Notes: a model not told the origin generated them from the letters alone. A stretch of DNA of 64,000 nt from Lachancea kluyveri NRRL Y-12651 (GCA_000149225.2 CM000689.1:1-64000); one strand, 5' to 3'; counted from the stretch's first letter, positions 1 to 12,100 are shown. Program-made: numbers and translations.

Positions 1-458
1 TACGCATGTCCACCCAGACCTCACAGTACGCATGTCCACCCAGACCTCACAGTACGCATGTCCACCCAGACCTCACAGTACGCATGTCCACCCAGACCTC
101 ACAGTACGCATGTCCACCCAGACCTCACAGTACGCATGTCCACCCAGACCTCACAGTACGCATGTCCACCCAGACCTCACAGTACGCATGTCCACCCAGA
201 CCTCACAGTACGCATGTCCACCCAGACCTCACAGTACGCATGTCCACCCAGACCTCACAGTACGCATGTCCACCCAGACCTCACAGTACGCATGTCCACC
301 CAGACCTCACAGTACGCATGTCCACCCAGACCTCACAGTACGCATGTCCACCCAGACCTCACAGTACGCATGTCCACCCAGACCTCACAGTACGCATGTC
401 CACCCAGACCTCACAGTACGCATGTCCACCCAGACCTCACAGTACGCATGTCCACCCA
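1..458. repeat. Telomeric tandem repeat, 26-bp unit
   Basis: Seventeen full copies of a 26-bp unit plus 16 bases of an eighteenth run without any visible mismatch from the first base of the window. The top strand is C-rich (core CACCCAGA; complement TCTGGGTG), which is the polarity of a left chromosome end. TCTGGGTG is the core of other Saccharomycetaceae telomeres, and CCACCCAGACCTC differs from the classical Rap1 consensus at two positions. From memory, the whole unit equals the published L. kluyveri telomere repeat. All three forward frames stay open only because 26 is not a multiple of three and the unit lacks stops, so the apparent reading frames here are not genes. Confidence 0.93.
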
Positions 459-1735
459 CCTCCTTCGTTTCTTCCTCCCTCTCCTCCCTCCCCCTCTTCC
501 TTTCCACCACGTGACTCCTCATCCCACTCTCATCCTCCCATCCTCTCTCCCTCTCACCCCCCTACCCTACCTCCTTCTCTATCTTCTCGTACGACCACCT
601 CTCTTCCTACGGCCCGTCCCCTTCTCTCCTCGATCACCTCCTACGTCAATACCCTCTCACACCCTACCTCCTCCTCTATCTTCTCGTACGACCATCTCAC
701 CTCCTACGGTCCTTCCACTCCTCAAAACGCATCACCTTCTACGTCAACACCTTCTGACTGTCCTCGCTCTGTCCTCTCTCCCTCGCTCTGTCCTCCCCCT
801 CGCTCTGTCCTCCTCCCTCGCCCCCTCTCCTTGCCCTCTCTTGTCCGACATCCTTCCCTCACCACCGCTCATCGGACACCCTGCCTCATCGACTCTCTAC
901 CATCCCCACCAACCACTTCCACCACAACACTCACCACAACACTCACCACAACACTCACCCACCACAACACTCACTCACACACATACATCACTCCATCTTG
1001 TAAACTCTCATAAACTCCTTGTAAATCTAATGATCTTCTCTGTCATCCTCTTATCCACCTTATTCCCTCTCACCTCTTGTATCTCTTGTGCTTCTTCTAT
1101 GTAACCGTATTCTCATTGCACTTCCTCCCTCTGCTTCCTCCCTCTGCTTCCTCCCTCTGCTTCCCACTCTCCGAAATATCACATCGCACCGACCAGCATA
1201 TCCTACATGTCACCACGCACGTCACTGGGCTCACACTATTTAACACCCTCCACATTCCCCGTCAACCATCGCCCAACACTCTGATGTCCACCTATCCTGC
1301 CCTAACACTGCTCTTTATGTACTTCATGCTCTTTCCAACCTCAATTGCCACATGTCCTGTCTTTCCCATCCTTGTTTATACTACACCCTCCAACACCCTC
1401 TTCCACTACTCTTTTCTTTCTTCTCACCACACCAATACCCACACACTCGCTAATCAAATATTCCGAATATTTGGCATTCCCCACTCATCACCTGGCTCCT
1501 GGTGTGTGCTCTTTCTCGCACGACTCTCTTTGTTTTCAACTTTTGTTACTAATCTTGTACATTTGTTTTTCATTTTTATTTTTATTTTCCAAATATTTAT
1601 GTTCCAAACATAAACACATAAAACTAAAGACACCAAACAAGCAACACAAGCAACACAAGCAACACAAACAACACAAGCAACACAAACAACACAAGCAACA
1701 CAAGCAACACATAAACAGCTAAATACACAACTCAT
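459..1735. repeat. Pyrimidine-rich subtelomere with short minisatellites
   Basis: The top strand is almost free of G and strongly C/T rich directly next to the telomere. It contains short tandem runs: a 12-bp unit ACCACAACACTC at about 920-965, a 13-bp unit TTCCTCCCTCTGC at about 1125-1165, and alternating AGCAACACA/AACAACACA units at about 1633-1712. Long open frames cross this stretch because stop codons are rare in such composition; none resembles a protein. No gene is supported. Confidence 0.7.
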
Positions 1736-2269
1736 TCAGATCCACCACTTGCGTGCTCTCCTTTGTCACAATCCAAAGACCCTTGTACTAAGACACTACT
1801 TTGTCTGCATCGCCAAACAGTTACTTTAAGCCCTATTTTCCATATTTTCTCTCCTATCGCATATACGTTTCTATGCTTCTCGCTCGCTACACATATCCCC
1901 TCTCCCATATATCTCTCCCTCCCGCTCTGCGCTATACGACCGTCCCCAGCTACCTCAGGCACATGCACACGTGCACACAAGCAGAAAACAGATTCTCACT
2001 CCCGTATATGAGTACCTTGTCCTGGTCGAAGAGGTCTCTTTTTCTCGAGACACAAGGTGTAGGTAGGTGGTAGCGGCGGACACCTCCCGGACAATTTTCA
2101 AACAGATATGCGAGAACAGGAACCGGCGTCGAAGAATTTACCATAACTGCTTGAAAGTGTATATTCCTGACAGTCCACTCAATCTGTAAGATTGTAGCAG
2201 ACAGCCACAATCGCAATACCAATATGTTGTTCTTTGCTTCACTCTCCCGTTTGCATTTTCTCTTGTCAT

Positions 2270-2520
2270 TGCGCTTGTGCTTGTCCTCGTGTGCTTGTCC
2301 TCGTGTGCTTGTCCTCGTGTGCTTGTCCTCGTGTGCTTGTCCTCGTGTGCTTGTCCTCGTGTGCTTGCCCTCGTGTCCTTGTGCTTGCCCTCGTGTCCTT
2401 GTGCTTGCCCTCGTGTCCGTGTGCTTGCCCTCGTGTCCTTGTGCTTGCCCTCGTGTCCTTGTGCTTGCCCTCGTGTCCTTGCCCTCGCGTCCTTGCCCTC
2501 GTGTCCTCGCGCCTCTCCTC
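2270..2520. repeat. Two-phase subtelomeric minisatellite
   Basis: A 14-bp unit (TGTGCTTGTCCTCG, about six copies) passes directly into a 20-bp unit (TGTGCTTGCCCTCGTGTCCT, about five copies) that contains the first unit plus six bases. The array then frays into shorter CCTCG-rich pieces. The 10-base word AGTCCACTCA at 2172-2181 recurs inverted at 2620-2629, so the array sits between short inverted repeats. No coding function is supported. Confidence 0.75.
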
Positions 2521-3015
2521 ATCCCTGTCCTCGCGCCTCAGCCGTCCGTCATGTGCCTGTCAAGACACAAATCCTAAAATCGAGAGGTGTAGGCTTTTGG
2601 AAAACTCACACTTTGAAACTGAGTGGACTACACTACCATGAAACGCTCATCTTTCACTCTGCAGCTGCACCAACATTTGCTTCCGGTGGAGACTGTCTGC
2701 AAAACGAGAATAAAATGAAATGAAACAGACACAAAAATTCCGCGTATGCTGTTATATTTCCGGAACGAACCCTGTTTACTTGCCGCACAGAGAGGAACCG
2801 CGCGCCTAAAGGTCGTTCTTTTTCCGCGTCCTAGTGCACACGGCCCTCCTGCTCTTTGCCAATAAGCTTCTGGTCACTTCTACGCCAGAAAACACCAGTC
2901 CTCAAGGTAGAGTCTTTTGGGGTGAAAAACAATGATATTGCGCACTCTGAATCTTTAAGGGCCTCTGTGTTTTCCACCGGAAATTTATTAAGCTCTATTC
3001 AACCGCTGGTGAAAG

Positions 3016-3769
3016 ATGCCTCGCTTTCACGGTAAAACCAAGAGGCCTAGGCTTGTTGGCAAAGCTACCAGGTTGGTTTACGACAGTGCCAAAAAGATCG
3101 CCGATAGAGGCGGTTTCGTCCTGACTTTGGGTGGTGACTATTCTGTCTCCATGGGCAGTGTATCCGCTGTACTGAGTAAATAACCCCGACGCCGGACTGC
3201 TTTGGATCGACGCACATGCGGACATCAACACGGCTTCGAGCACCCATTCCGGCAACTTGCACGGCTGCTCGATATCGTTCCTGATGGGCATGGATAGGGG
3301 AAACTGCCCTCCGGGCCTGCGTTGGGTCCCCAAGTGCCTGGAATCCAACAAGCTCGCTTACATCGGGCTGAGAGACGTGGACGAGGCGGAAAAGAAAATC
3401 ATAAAGGACAACAACATAACCGCGTCCAGCATGTACCACGTTGATCGTTTCGGCATCAACAAGGTTCTTGAGATGGCAATGGAAGCCGTCAACCCTGGCG
3501 GTAAATGCCCAATCATGGTGTCCTACGACGTCGATGCAATTGACCCCACGTTCGTTCCCGCCACCGGTACACCTGTCTGTGAGTGGGAAGGTCTGACCTT
3601 GAGAGAGGGCCTTTTCCTTGCGGAGAGAGTTGCCGAACCTGGGAATCTGGTTGCCCTGGATATTGTTGAATGTGATCCCAGGCTGGCAGAGACCGACTTG
3701 CAAGTTGCCCAAACAATGCCAGCCGGGTGTGCAGTTGCAAGATGTGCGCTAGGCGAAACTCTGCTGTGA
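3016..3769 (+). pseudogene. Arginase relic (CAR1-like), 5'-truncated and frameshifted
   Basis: The two consecutive frames match the middle and C-terminal two thirds of fungal arginase, the Mn-dependent enzyme that splits arginine into ornithine and urea. Recognisable blocks are VGKATRLVYDS, a glycine-rich [26 protein letters not shown] and the C-terminal [14 protein letters not shown]. The first 90-100 residues of the family have no match upstream. After VSAVLSK one extra A (AAATAACCCC at about 3178-3188) shifts the frame and gives an immediate stop, and the match resumes in another frame. The normal GGDHS reads GGDYS, so a manganese-binding histidine is also lost. This is a decayed subtelomeric copy. 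A functional arginase presumably lies elsewhere in the genome. Confidence 0.85.
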
Positions 3770-4027
3770 ATTCGAATCTGAAATTCCACGATCTATATGC
3801 TTCATGTATGGAAACAGAATTACAAAGCTTTACAAGTACAATATCCATACTATATGTTCTATGTACACAAGTATTTTTTATTTTTTCAACACCAAAATTA
3901 CAGTCTTGCAAATTTTGCCGTCATAGTGTCTAATTATGTTGCTGTTTCATTAAAGCTAATAGATATACGTTTCTGTAAAAAAGATACATTGGGTCATTAT
4001 AACTATTTTTTCCTCCACCGACCGGGG

Positions 4028-4096
4028 TCAAAATCGAGTGAAATCGCGTGAAATCCTGTGAAATCGCGCGAAATCCTGTGAAATCCTGTGAAATCA
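4028..4096. repeat. 10-bp tandem repeat GTGAAATCCT/GC
   Basis: About six units of ten bases, alternating GTGAAATCGC and GTGAAATCCT with one or two changes, lie just beyond the 3' end of the hexose transporter (which is on the minus strand). The period is exact. No function can be assigned. Confidence 0.8.
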
Positions 4097-4144
4097 AAAA
4101 CAAAAACGAAAACAAAAAAATAAACAGGACAGGCCATATCCCCA

Positions 4145-5860
4145 TCACAACATTCTCTTATACCATGGCTTTTCATCGTGTTGCAACTTCTCGGCATCGT
4201 AGTTCACGTCCCTTCTGGAGGACGGCACCCAGGATTCTGATTTCCATGGCAGAACCCCCTCGTGCCACATCTCCTCCACCTCCTCCAGGGTTAGTCCCTT
4301 GGTCTCAGGAACAAAGAAAAACACGTAAAAGTATGAAAACACAAGACAACCCATGAACACGTAACCGTAGTAGAAGTTGATTGCAGACGTGATGAATGGC
4401 GTGAAAAACCCAATCAAGAACCCCCACAAGTAGTTGGCGCCCGTGGCAACAGACATACACTTGGACTTGACTCTCAATGGGAAACTCTCGGAAATAATCA
4501 CATAACACGTAGGACCCCAGGTGTTGGCAAAGAAAAAGATGTACAGGCAGGTAAACACAATCATGCAGTTACCCGCAGGCTTCGAGGATGGCTGGTCTTT
4601 GCCGTCAGGATACAGTCTGGTCACACCAACAGAGGCATAGATCAGCATGCACACGGTCATGATGGCAGCACCCCACAACAGACTCCTACGGCGCCCCAGT
4701 TTATCAAGCGTGTACAGCGACAGGAAGGTGGACGCAAAGTTGATGATCCCAATCACGATCGAGGTCTCGAACGAGTCCTCCATCCCCACAGACTTGAAAA
4801 TCGTGGTGCCGTAGTAGAAAAAGTAGTTGTCACCACTCAGCTGCTGTAGCGAGTTGATCATCACACTCATCACCAAACGCTGGAACACCTTGGTCTTCTT
4901 GGAAAACAGCTCGCCCCACGACGAAGACCCGGCTAGCTTTTCAACTTCAACGCCCGCAGCAATCAGATCAACCTCAGCCTGCACTGCAGGGTCCTCGACG
5001 CTGATCTTGTTGGACTTGGCAACCGACCGCTTTGCATCCTCCACTCTGCCAACCTTGACCAAGAACCGTGGTGACTCTGGCACAAAGCACATCCCGACAA
5101 CCATGATGATGGCCCACGCAAAGCACAGCCCCAGAGGCACTCTCCACTGGACAGAGTTGTCGTAGCTCTTTGTACCGTAGTTGGCGCAGTACCCGAGGAA
5201 AATAGCAAACGTCACCATCAGTTGCCAGCACGCTAGAAGCGTACCTCTCAGGTGTTTTGGTGCCGTTTCAGAGATCAACATCGGTGCCAACACACAGACA
5301 CCACCAACTCCGAGACCCGACACAATTCTTCCGATAAAGTACTGGTACCATTTGTCAACAGAGGAAATTTGGATCACAATACCCACAACGTACACGATAG
5401 TAACAGCCATCAACCCAATACAACGGCCGTAGATGTCACCAAGCTTGGACAGCACAAGACCACCGACGGCACAGCCAACGTTAAAGATCGAGACGATCAG
5501 CCCGACTCTCACGTTGGACAAGTAGTACTCGTCTTTTGAATGGCTGTACTCACCAAACCTTCTCTTGAAGTCTGTCTGGTTGACAAACCCGGAAATAGTA
5601 CCAGTATCCCAACCAACCACAAAACCACCGAACGCGACGCACAAACACATGATGGACACTGTGATATATGCTGAAGCAGGTTTCTTTGGAATCTCGGCAA
5701 CGATTTCAGTTTCCTCAGCTTGAAACTTGAGCTCGTCCAAGTCTGCACGCGACGCCTTGTTGGATGGCGTAGAAAGGTGGGAGTCGGCGCTGGCCAGCGA
5801 GTAACTCTCAACAGGGGTGTCTTGGGCAGACCCTGGCTGCACTATAATATTATTGGACAT
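4145..5860 (-). CDS. Hexose transporter, HXT/major facilitator family
   Basis: This 571-residue protein is a typical HXT-family facilitated sugar transporter of the plasma membrane. It has a cytosolic N-tail of about 65 residues, twelve predicted membrane segments, and family signatures: GWDTGTISG after the first segment, [18 protein letters not shown] before the central loop, [17 protein letters not shown] in segment 7, DKLGRR, and the C-terminal [10 protein letters not shown]. Length is normal (S. cerevisiae HXTs are about 540-600). The ATG at 5860 is the first in frame and sits just downstream of a CTTG-rich repeat tract. Which hexose it prefers cannot be read from sequence. Subtelomeric HXT copies are usually condition-specific. 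Confidence 0.95.
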   Translation of the reverse strand: MSNNIIVQPGSAQDTPVESYSLASADSHLSTPSNKASRADLDELKFQAEETEIVAEIPKKPASAYITVSIMCLCVAFGGFVVGWDTGTISGFVNQTDFKRRFGEYSHSKDEYYLSNVRVGLIVSIFNVGCAVGGLVLSKLGDIYGRCIGLMAVTIVYVVGIVIQISSVDKWYQYFIGRIVSGLGVGGVCVLAPMLISETAPKHLRGTLLACWQLMVTFAIFLGYCANYGTKSYDNSVQWRVPLGLCFAWAIIMVVGMCFVPESPRFLVKVGRVEDAKRSVAKSNKISVEDPAVQAEVDLIAAGVEVEKLAGSSSWGELFSKKTKVFQRLVMSVMINSLQQLSGDNYFFYYGTTIFKSVGMEDSFETSIVIGIINFASTFLSLYTLDKLGRRRSLLWGAAIMTVCMLIYASVGVTRLYPDGKDQPSSKPAGNCMIVFTCLYIFFFANTWGPTCYVIISESFPLRVKSKCMSVATGANYLWGFLIGFFTPFITSAINFYYGYVFMGCLVFSYFYVFFFVPETKGLTLEEVEEMWHEGVLPWKSESWVPSSRRDVNYDAEKLQHDEKPWYKRML

Positions 5861-5871
5861 TAATTAGTAGG

Positions 5872-6030
5872 ATGTTTGCTTGTTTTCTTGCTTGTTTTCC
5901 TGCTTGCTTGCTTGTTTGTTTGTTTGCTTGCTTGCTTGTTTTCTTGCCTGCTTGCTTGCTTGCTTGCTTGTTTTCTTGCCTGCTTGCTTGCTTGCTTGTT
6001 TTCTTGCCTGCTTGCTTGCTTGCTTGCTAT
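5872..6030. repeat. CTTG/CCTG microsatellite in the hexose transporter promoter
   Basis: Immediately upstream of the transporter ATG lie about 160 bases of (GCTTGCTTGCCTG / TTTTCTTG)n with three near-identical copies of a roughly 28-base higher-order unit. The tract occupies the position of the 5' UTR and core promoter of the minus-strand gene. Open frames across it are artefacts of composition. Confidence 0.8.
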
Positions 6031-7426
6031 TTATTAGGCTCTATTGTTTTCTTATTTCCTACTACTGTGGATATATCCTTGTCAAAGTAGGCTACAACGA
6101 TGCTTGTATGTTGTAATTATGGGAAAAGAACTATTAGCTGTACAGAAATAAAAAGAAAAAGAAACAGAAAAATCTGGCAAATAAAATAAAAGAGACAAGA
6201 CTACCTCTAAAACATATCCGCTTTTATACACAAGATTTTTCCGTGGTTTCTTTCCTCTGTTCGCTCCACATTTGATCTTTCCTGCATACAGCCACGCAGA
6301 ACTGACGCTTGCTTCCCTCAAACCTCCCACACTTTGGCTTCCTAGTGCCTTGTTGAGCCCAAGAGTCAAAAAAAAAAAAAAAAAAAAAAGTAAAAAGGAG
6401 ATAGGAAAAAAGGAAGAAAACGAGACAAGAGCACCTCGTGAGTCGCCAGCTTCTTTCAGAAATATTAGCACCACAATGCCAGCCGGTATGTGTAGGCGCT
6501 TGTACTCTCTGCATAAACATGGAGAAACCGTGGAGAAACCGTGGAAAGACCGCGGAGACCCCATGTTTTGCACTTTTCTCTTCGGCATCCTCTGCCCCCA
6601 CCTCAAAAACACCCTTTAATTGTCCAAAGATTAGAAATTACGCATCCATCAAGGGCATCAACTTGCATATTGGGATGGCCTGATCAGCTGTGAACTGTAA
6701 CTCGCGAAGTTAGCGGGACGTACCGGCGCGTGTCGGAGTCCTTCGCGATATGCTGTGTACGGGTGCTTCCTCCTTACCCGATTACGCAGGATCCGAGGCG
6801 AGGATGAGCCAAATTTTTGTCGCTGTTCGTATTTGCACTCGCGCCTGAGCCCTCCGCCGCACGGAGCACGGAGCAAGCACACCGCGCAAGCTCTACGAAA
6901 TGGCTTACCTTACCCTGTTGTGCTTTCAGACCCGAGATGATAAATGGCGGAAAAAAAATATATGCAAGAGCCCCATAGTAGAAAATGCACAGATCTGGGG
7001 AACGACCCAAAAACAGCGCCAGTGACGAAACAAAGCGTCCTACGCCGATTTCTTCACAAAACCTTCGGCAACAGGCATGGTGTCTCCCCCGTACATACAC
7101 TCTCGCCTCCACGCACCGTTCTGTATTCTCAAGGCCCCATGTTGTCAAAAGAAACTCACACTACGTTGCGTGACAGTGTACGTCAGTAGTAGCGCCCAAC
7201 AAGGGCTGTAAACTGGTTACGACTGGTCTGCGAATGGTCTGCTACACATACGTTACGTTGGCTCGCCACACCTTGAAGACCACCAAAGGAAAAGACGAAA
7301 AACTATATTAAGGCGGTGCTTCGACTGTTGATTTCTCGAGTAAACTATCCTTTCTTTCCTTCTCTCTCTCTCTCTCTCTCTCCCTTTTCTTCCTTCCTAT
7401 TTTACCAACACACACAACACAACAAC
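6031..7426. other. Intergenic region between divergent transporter and isomaltase genes
   Basis: About 1.4 kb without a convincing gene; it must carry the promoters of both flanking genes. It holds a poly-A run near 6367-6388. A TATA-like TATATTA at 7304-7310 lies about 120 bases before the isomaltase ATG, followed by a CT-repeat leader (7362-7384). No protein-like frame was found. Confidence 0.6.
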
Positions 7427-9184
7427 ATGACCATTGACAACTCACATCCAGAAACCGAACCAAAGTGGTGGAAAGAAGCCACCATCTACCAAATATACCC
7501 TGCCAGTTTCAAGGACTCCAACAACGACGGCTGGGGTGACTTGGCCGGCATCACCTCGAAACTAGGATATTTGAAAGAATTGGGCGTCGACGCCGTCTGG
7601 ATCTGCCCCTTCTTCGAGTCTCCTCAAGAAGACATGGGCTATGACATTGCCAACTACGAAAAGGTCTGGCCTCGTTATGGTACCAACAACGACTGCTTCG
7701 ACCTGATCAACGAGGCCCACAAGGCCGGCATCAAAGTCATCGTTGACCTGGTCTTGAACCACTGCTCCGCCGAACACGAATGGTTCAAGGAGAGCAGAGC
7801 CTCGAAAGACAGCCCAAAGCGTGACTGGTTCATCTGGAAAAAGCCAAAGGGTTACACCGCAGATGGCAACCCGATCCCTCCAAACAACTGGAGATCCTTC
7901 TTTGGTGGGTCTGCCTGGGAGTTCGACGAACCTACCCAGGAGTTCTATCTGCACGTGTTTGCCACCGGCCAGCCAGACTTCAACTGGGAAAACGAAACCA
8001 CCAGAAAGGCCATCTACGACTCCGCCGTGGGCTACTGGCTGGACCACGGTGTCGACGGCTTCAGAATCGACGTCGGTAGCATGTATTCCAAAGTTGCCGG
8101 TCTTCCAGACGCCCCGGTCACCGAACCAGGTCTCCCTTACCAGGACGGTACCCAGTTCTTTGTCAACGGTCCTCGTATCCACGAGTTCCACAAGGAAATG
8201 CACCAATACGTCCTGCACAAGGTTACCGACGGCAGGGAAATCATGACCGTTGGTGAAGTCGGCTTTGGCCAGGAATCCGTGTTCAAGGAGTATACTAGTG
8301 CCCGCGAAGGTGAGATCAACATGCTGTTCAACTTCAAGCACACCTCTGTGGGCACGGGCCCATTCAAGTACGACTTGGTTCCATTCAGTTTGAAGGACTG
8401 GAAATTGGCACTCGCCGAGAACTTCCTGTTCATTAATGGCACTGACTGCTGGGCCACCGCCTACATCGAAAACCATGACCAGCCACGTAGCGTTAGCCGT
8501 TTCGGCAACGACTCTCCACGCTGGCGCAAGGTGTCTGCCAAGTTGCTTGCCGTGCTGGAAATCTCGCTCACCGGGACGCTGTACGTGTACCAGGGACAAG
8601 AACTGGGCCAGATCAACTTCAGAAACTGGACCATCGAGCAGTACGAGGACATCGAGTGTACTGGCAACTACAAGATGATAGAGGAAAAGTATGGCAAGGA
8701 CTCTAAGGAGATCGAAAACTTCATGAAGGGTGCTGCTCTGATCTCGAGAGACCACGCCAGAACTCCATTTCCATGGACCAAGGACGAGCCATTTGCCGGA
8801 TTCACACACGCTGAAAAGCCATGGTTTAGCATGAATGAGTCCTTCAAGGACGGTATCAACGCTGCCGAGGAGCAAGAGGATCCAGACTCCGTTCTCAACT
8901 TCTGGAAAAAGGCGCTTCAGGTGAGAAAAGAACACAAGGATATCATGGTGTACGGCTATGACTTTGAGTTTGTCGACTTGGACAACGAGAAGCTGTTCAT
9001 GTACACCAAGAGGAACGGCGGCAAGAAGCTGTTTGCCGCGTTGAACTTTAGTGACGACGAAGTCGAGTTTTCAGTTCCAAACGCAAACGCCAAGTACTCG
9101 CTGATCTTTGGCAACTACGACGAGGTGGACGGCGATGTGCGCACCTTGAAGCCTTGGGAGGGCAGATTGTACTACGAAAACTGA
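7427..9184 (+). CDS. Isomaltase-type alpha-glucosidase (GH13)
   Basis: This cytosolic glycoside hydrolase has 585 residues, against 584-589 for yeast maltases and isomaltases. It hydrolyses alpha-glucosides to glucose. The (beta/alpha)8 catalytic domain carries the nucleophile Asp215 in DGFRID, the acid/base Glu277 in TVGE, and the transition-state Asp at about 351 in ENHDQ. Residues 216-218 are Val-Gly-Ser. In S. cerevisiae this trio marks the IMA isomaltases (alpha-1,6 and alpha-methylglucoside substrates), while maltases carry Thr-Ala-Gly. The codons are strongly biased, which suggests high induced expression. The chosen ATG follows an ACACAACA leader; in-frame codons upstream begin only with GTG. 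No MAL-type permease is adjacent. Confidence 0.95.
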   Translation: MTIDNSHPETEPKWWKEATIYQIYPASFKDSNNDGWGDLAGITSKLGYLKELGVDAVWICPFFESPQEDMGYDIANYEKVWPRYGTNNDCFDLINEAHKAGIKVIVDLVLNHCSAEHEWFKESRASKDSPKRDWFIWKKPKGYTADGNPIPPNNWRSFFGGSAWEFDEPTQEFYLHVFATGQPDFNWENETTRKAIYDSAVGYWLDHGVDGFRIDVGSMYSKVAGLPDAPVTEPGLPYQDGTQFFVNGPRIHEFHKEMHQYVLHKVTDGREIMTVGEVGFGQESVFKEYTSAREGEINMLFNFKHTSVGTGPFKYDLVPFSLKDWKLALAENFLFINGTDCWATAYIENHDQPRSVSRFGNDSPRWRKVSAKLLAVLEISLTGTLYVYQGQELGQINFRNWTIEQYEDIECTGNYKMIEEKYGKDSKEIENFMKGAALISRDHARTPFPWTKDEPFAGFTHAEKPWFSMNESFKDGINAAEEQEDPDSVLNFWKKALQVRKEHKDIMVYGYDFEFVDLDNEKLFMYTKRNGGKKLFAALNFSDDEVEFSVPNANAKYSLIFGNYDEVDGDVRTLKPWEGRLYYEN

Positions 9185-12100
9185 AGACAGGACAGCGCAG
9201 CCAGCCTGGCTAATGAAAAGGGCCCATGACCCGCTGGGAGGTTGCCCTGCTCTTTCCGCTGTAAATATGCCATTGTAGACTCTTGGATAAGAATGCTATG
9301 TACGAGATTAACTATGAGATATGAGCTGTGATTCTGCGAGTTGTGAAATCTGCACCACAAGTTTTCCGTCCATGCATGCCTAGTTGGATACCCAGGTTGG
9401 GAACTCTTTTGAGATTGGTGGTTTCTGGAACGCTTTCGGAAAAAGCTGCCTACAGCTCCACAACGAGACGACTCTGTAGAATTTCAAATTTTTATGCATA
9501 TCCCTGCTCAATGCCCCGTCATGAAGAACGGGTTTCTTTACACTTGTCTGTTAGTCCGCCTGCGGTGTCTCGAGCCGCTGGAGCCTGCTTGTACTATGTA
9601 ACTGACGGCGCCAGTTGACACGTTCGACATATCGTGCCAAGAGAAAAAAAAACAAAAAAAAAAAAAAACAAAGAAGAAGGAGCCTTTACAGCTTTCTTGG
9701 CAAAACACTTCGGATAGCAAAAAATTTTTTGTGCGTGGACTAGACAGCCATGTGGGAACATGGAGTGGTGTAAAAGAGTACCGTCTTATGGTCTCCAAGA
9801 CAATGCCAATCAAGTTTTGGGTGAGTTTCATTGCACATGCAGACATTTTTTCGAGATTTGGATGGCGTATCTGGAACCTGATGTAGCAGAGCCCACAGCG
9901 CTTGGTACAGTCTCAAGAAGATGCCTATTTGGTCACGCTTCAGACCTTATTGCACGAATGGTTTCAATACCTGTACAACTGGCACAAAGGGGAGGAGGTG
10001 GGATATATAAAGGAAGGAAAGAAAGAAGCACGTTATAAATTCACTAGTTGAACTTTTGGTTTCTATGTGTAAACCTTTTCTTTTCGATCAGTTGAACGTG
10101 CTTATTTACATCTGGAAAATCTGTTACACGACAAGCGCATGTCAGCTTAGATGATGAGCATGCAGTGTTGGGGAAAAAAGAAAAGAGGGAAAACACGAGA
10201 CAAAGCATAGTATGAATTATAAGTACTGAAAGTGTGATTTACACCGCATTCCTAAATACTGAAACAAACACCGAACAAAAAAATAAAAACAAAAAAAGCA
10301 AAAGCGCACTACGGGTTTTGCTGTGCCAGGCAACACGTCGAAACACCAGTTTTCACCACTTTCTTAGTCTAGCTCTCTAGCTCATGTTCAAGGATACTCT
10401 CCAGTCCACGCTCCCTCCTCGCTAGTTTGTGGCTGTCTCGCGAAAGTGTACTCTGATCACTATGCCTTTTTGACTCCAATATATGGTTGAGCCTTTGCAA
10501 GGCTCTTGCAAGGGACTGCCTGGTATATTGGAATTTGTAATCTTGTCTGTGCTCTTGTAGCACCATATTTGTAACTGTATGCTTGTTCGAATATGTCGTG
10601 TGCGTATACATGTGCGTGCGTACTTGTACCTCTGGGCAAGGAAAAAAGCACCAGAAAAAGACACAAAAATAAAAATAAAAATAAAAAAATAAAAACAAAT
10701 AAAGAACAGAAGCACAACCAAAACATGGCTCTTGTCAAGTCCGTGTTAGAGTGCTAGAACTCCTCTTTTATATTGCAACTTCTGTGCTAACCCAGCTCGT
10801 GCTTTCCTCTGCTCCTCTTCCCTGACGCTCCCCGCGGAATACACGAACTAGGCCCGTCGCTCTGGGAAGAAGTGCGCCACACCAGACGCAGGGCTTAGGT
10901 GGTAGACGTTTCGGAGCGGGACGTAGTCCACGTGACTTGTGTACATGGCGCCGCTGTTTGGATTCCACGGAGGTTATAAATCAGCTTCATCTTTTGTAAA
11001 CTGACTCAAGCCAAGGGTGTTTTAAGCCACGAACAGCGCGCTTCAGCGGCAAAATTTCCGGCGTTTCAGTATAAGCGGTTTACTGTCTCTGAGAAGGTTT
11101 TGATTCTGCTTATAACCGCACAAGTGCGAGTGAGTATCATGAACGGCAAGAATACGGAGTCCAACAGTATTTCCAGCGAAAAAACAAGAAACAGAAAGTA
11201 GGAGAGCCTTCCGTTATTGCTCCACCGCCAGTTCGAATCTACGTATCACAGCCGCCCTGTTCTGTACTAGCCTGATTAACTGAGCGGCCAAGTTATTTAG
11301 TTGACAAGAAAACCGCTGCACAAGCCAGGGCCAGCAAAGCAAGATCCCGGTGGCCGAGAATGTTGTACCACGTAGTCAGGTGCCAGCTTTTTTGAGATGT
11401 TCGTATTCCTCTCCAATCCGCTTCAGAAGAGACACCACAGTCTTTGCGAGCAAGCTTGCGCTAAGCTGTTTTATGCTATCGAGTAGTGGTGCCTTAATGG
11501 CAGAGAGCCGTGGACTATAGCCACCTGTGCTCTTCTTGATGCATTTGCGTTCGTTTTTCGCACAAACAGTGACTTTTTTTTTTCTTGTTTTTCGTTCCAC
11601 GTCAAACTACCGAGCTAAAACTCATTCTTGCAGCCAACTCGGCCATATCCTCGTTTGGCTGCATGGCCAACGCCTGAAAATCTCTCGACTTGGCAGTGCC
11701 CTTTACGGACACCTGTACAACTCCGAAAATCTGACGGCTGATTTCATCAGTCCACTGAATACAAAACAACTTTTTGTGCTTCATTCCGTTGTTTTGTCTA
11801 CTTTTCTTTTCTCTTCTTTTTTTAGCACCGGTGTTTTCTGTGCTCTTGGGTTATGGCCATGTTCTTCTTCTCCCACTGGAAACTGCGCTCCGCTCTCTCT
11901 TCCCTCTTCGTCGCTCCAAGGTACTCCGTGGAACGCGCTCTCGCGGCCTCGCGCCAACGTTTTTTTCCCTGGCAGGCGTGGCTGTGTGCGCCTTCTCGTT
12001 CGCATGCGGATGACAAGCAGAGTACCCTTGCTTACTCGATCGTTAGCCAATATAGGCCAAGCCCTGTTTTTTACACGATGCTGGCCTAGTTTTTGGGTAC

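Noticed and set aside
6-1104. Long open frames of 160-348 residues over the first kilobase
   Set aside because: They arise because the 26-bp telomere unit has no stop and cycles through all three frames, followed by stop-poor pyrimidine-rich DNA.
7562-8935. 457-residue antisense frame inside the isomaltase gene
   Set aside because: It is a shadow of a strongly codon-biased gene; it has no family resemblance.
11190-11270. Possible tRNA from a GTTCGAATC box
   Set aside because: No A box, acceptor stem or anticodon arm could be formed around it.
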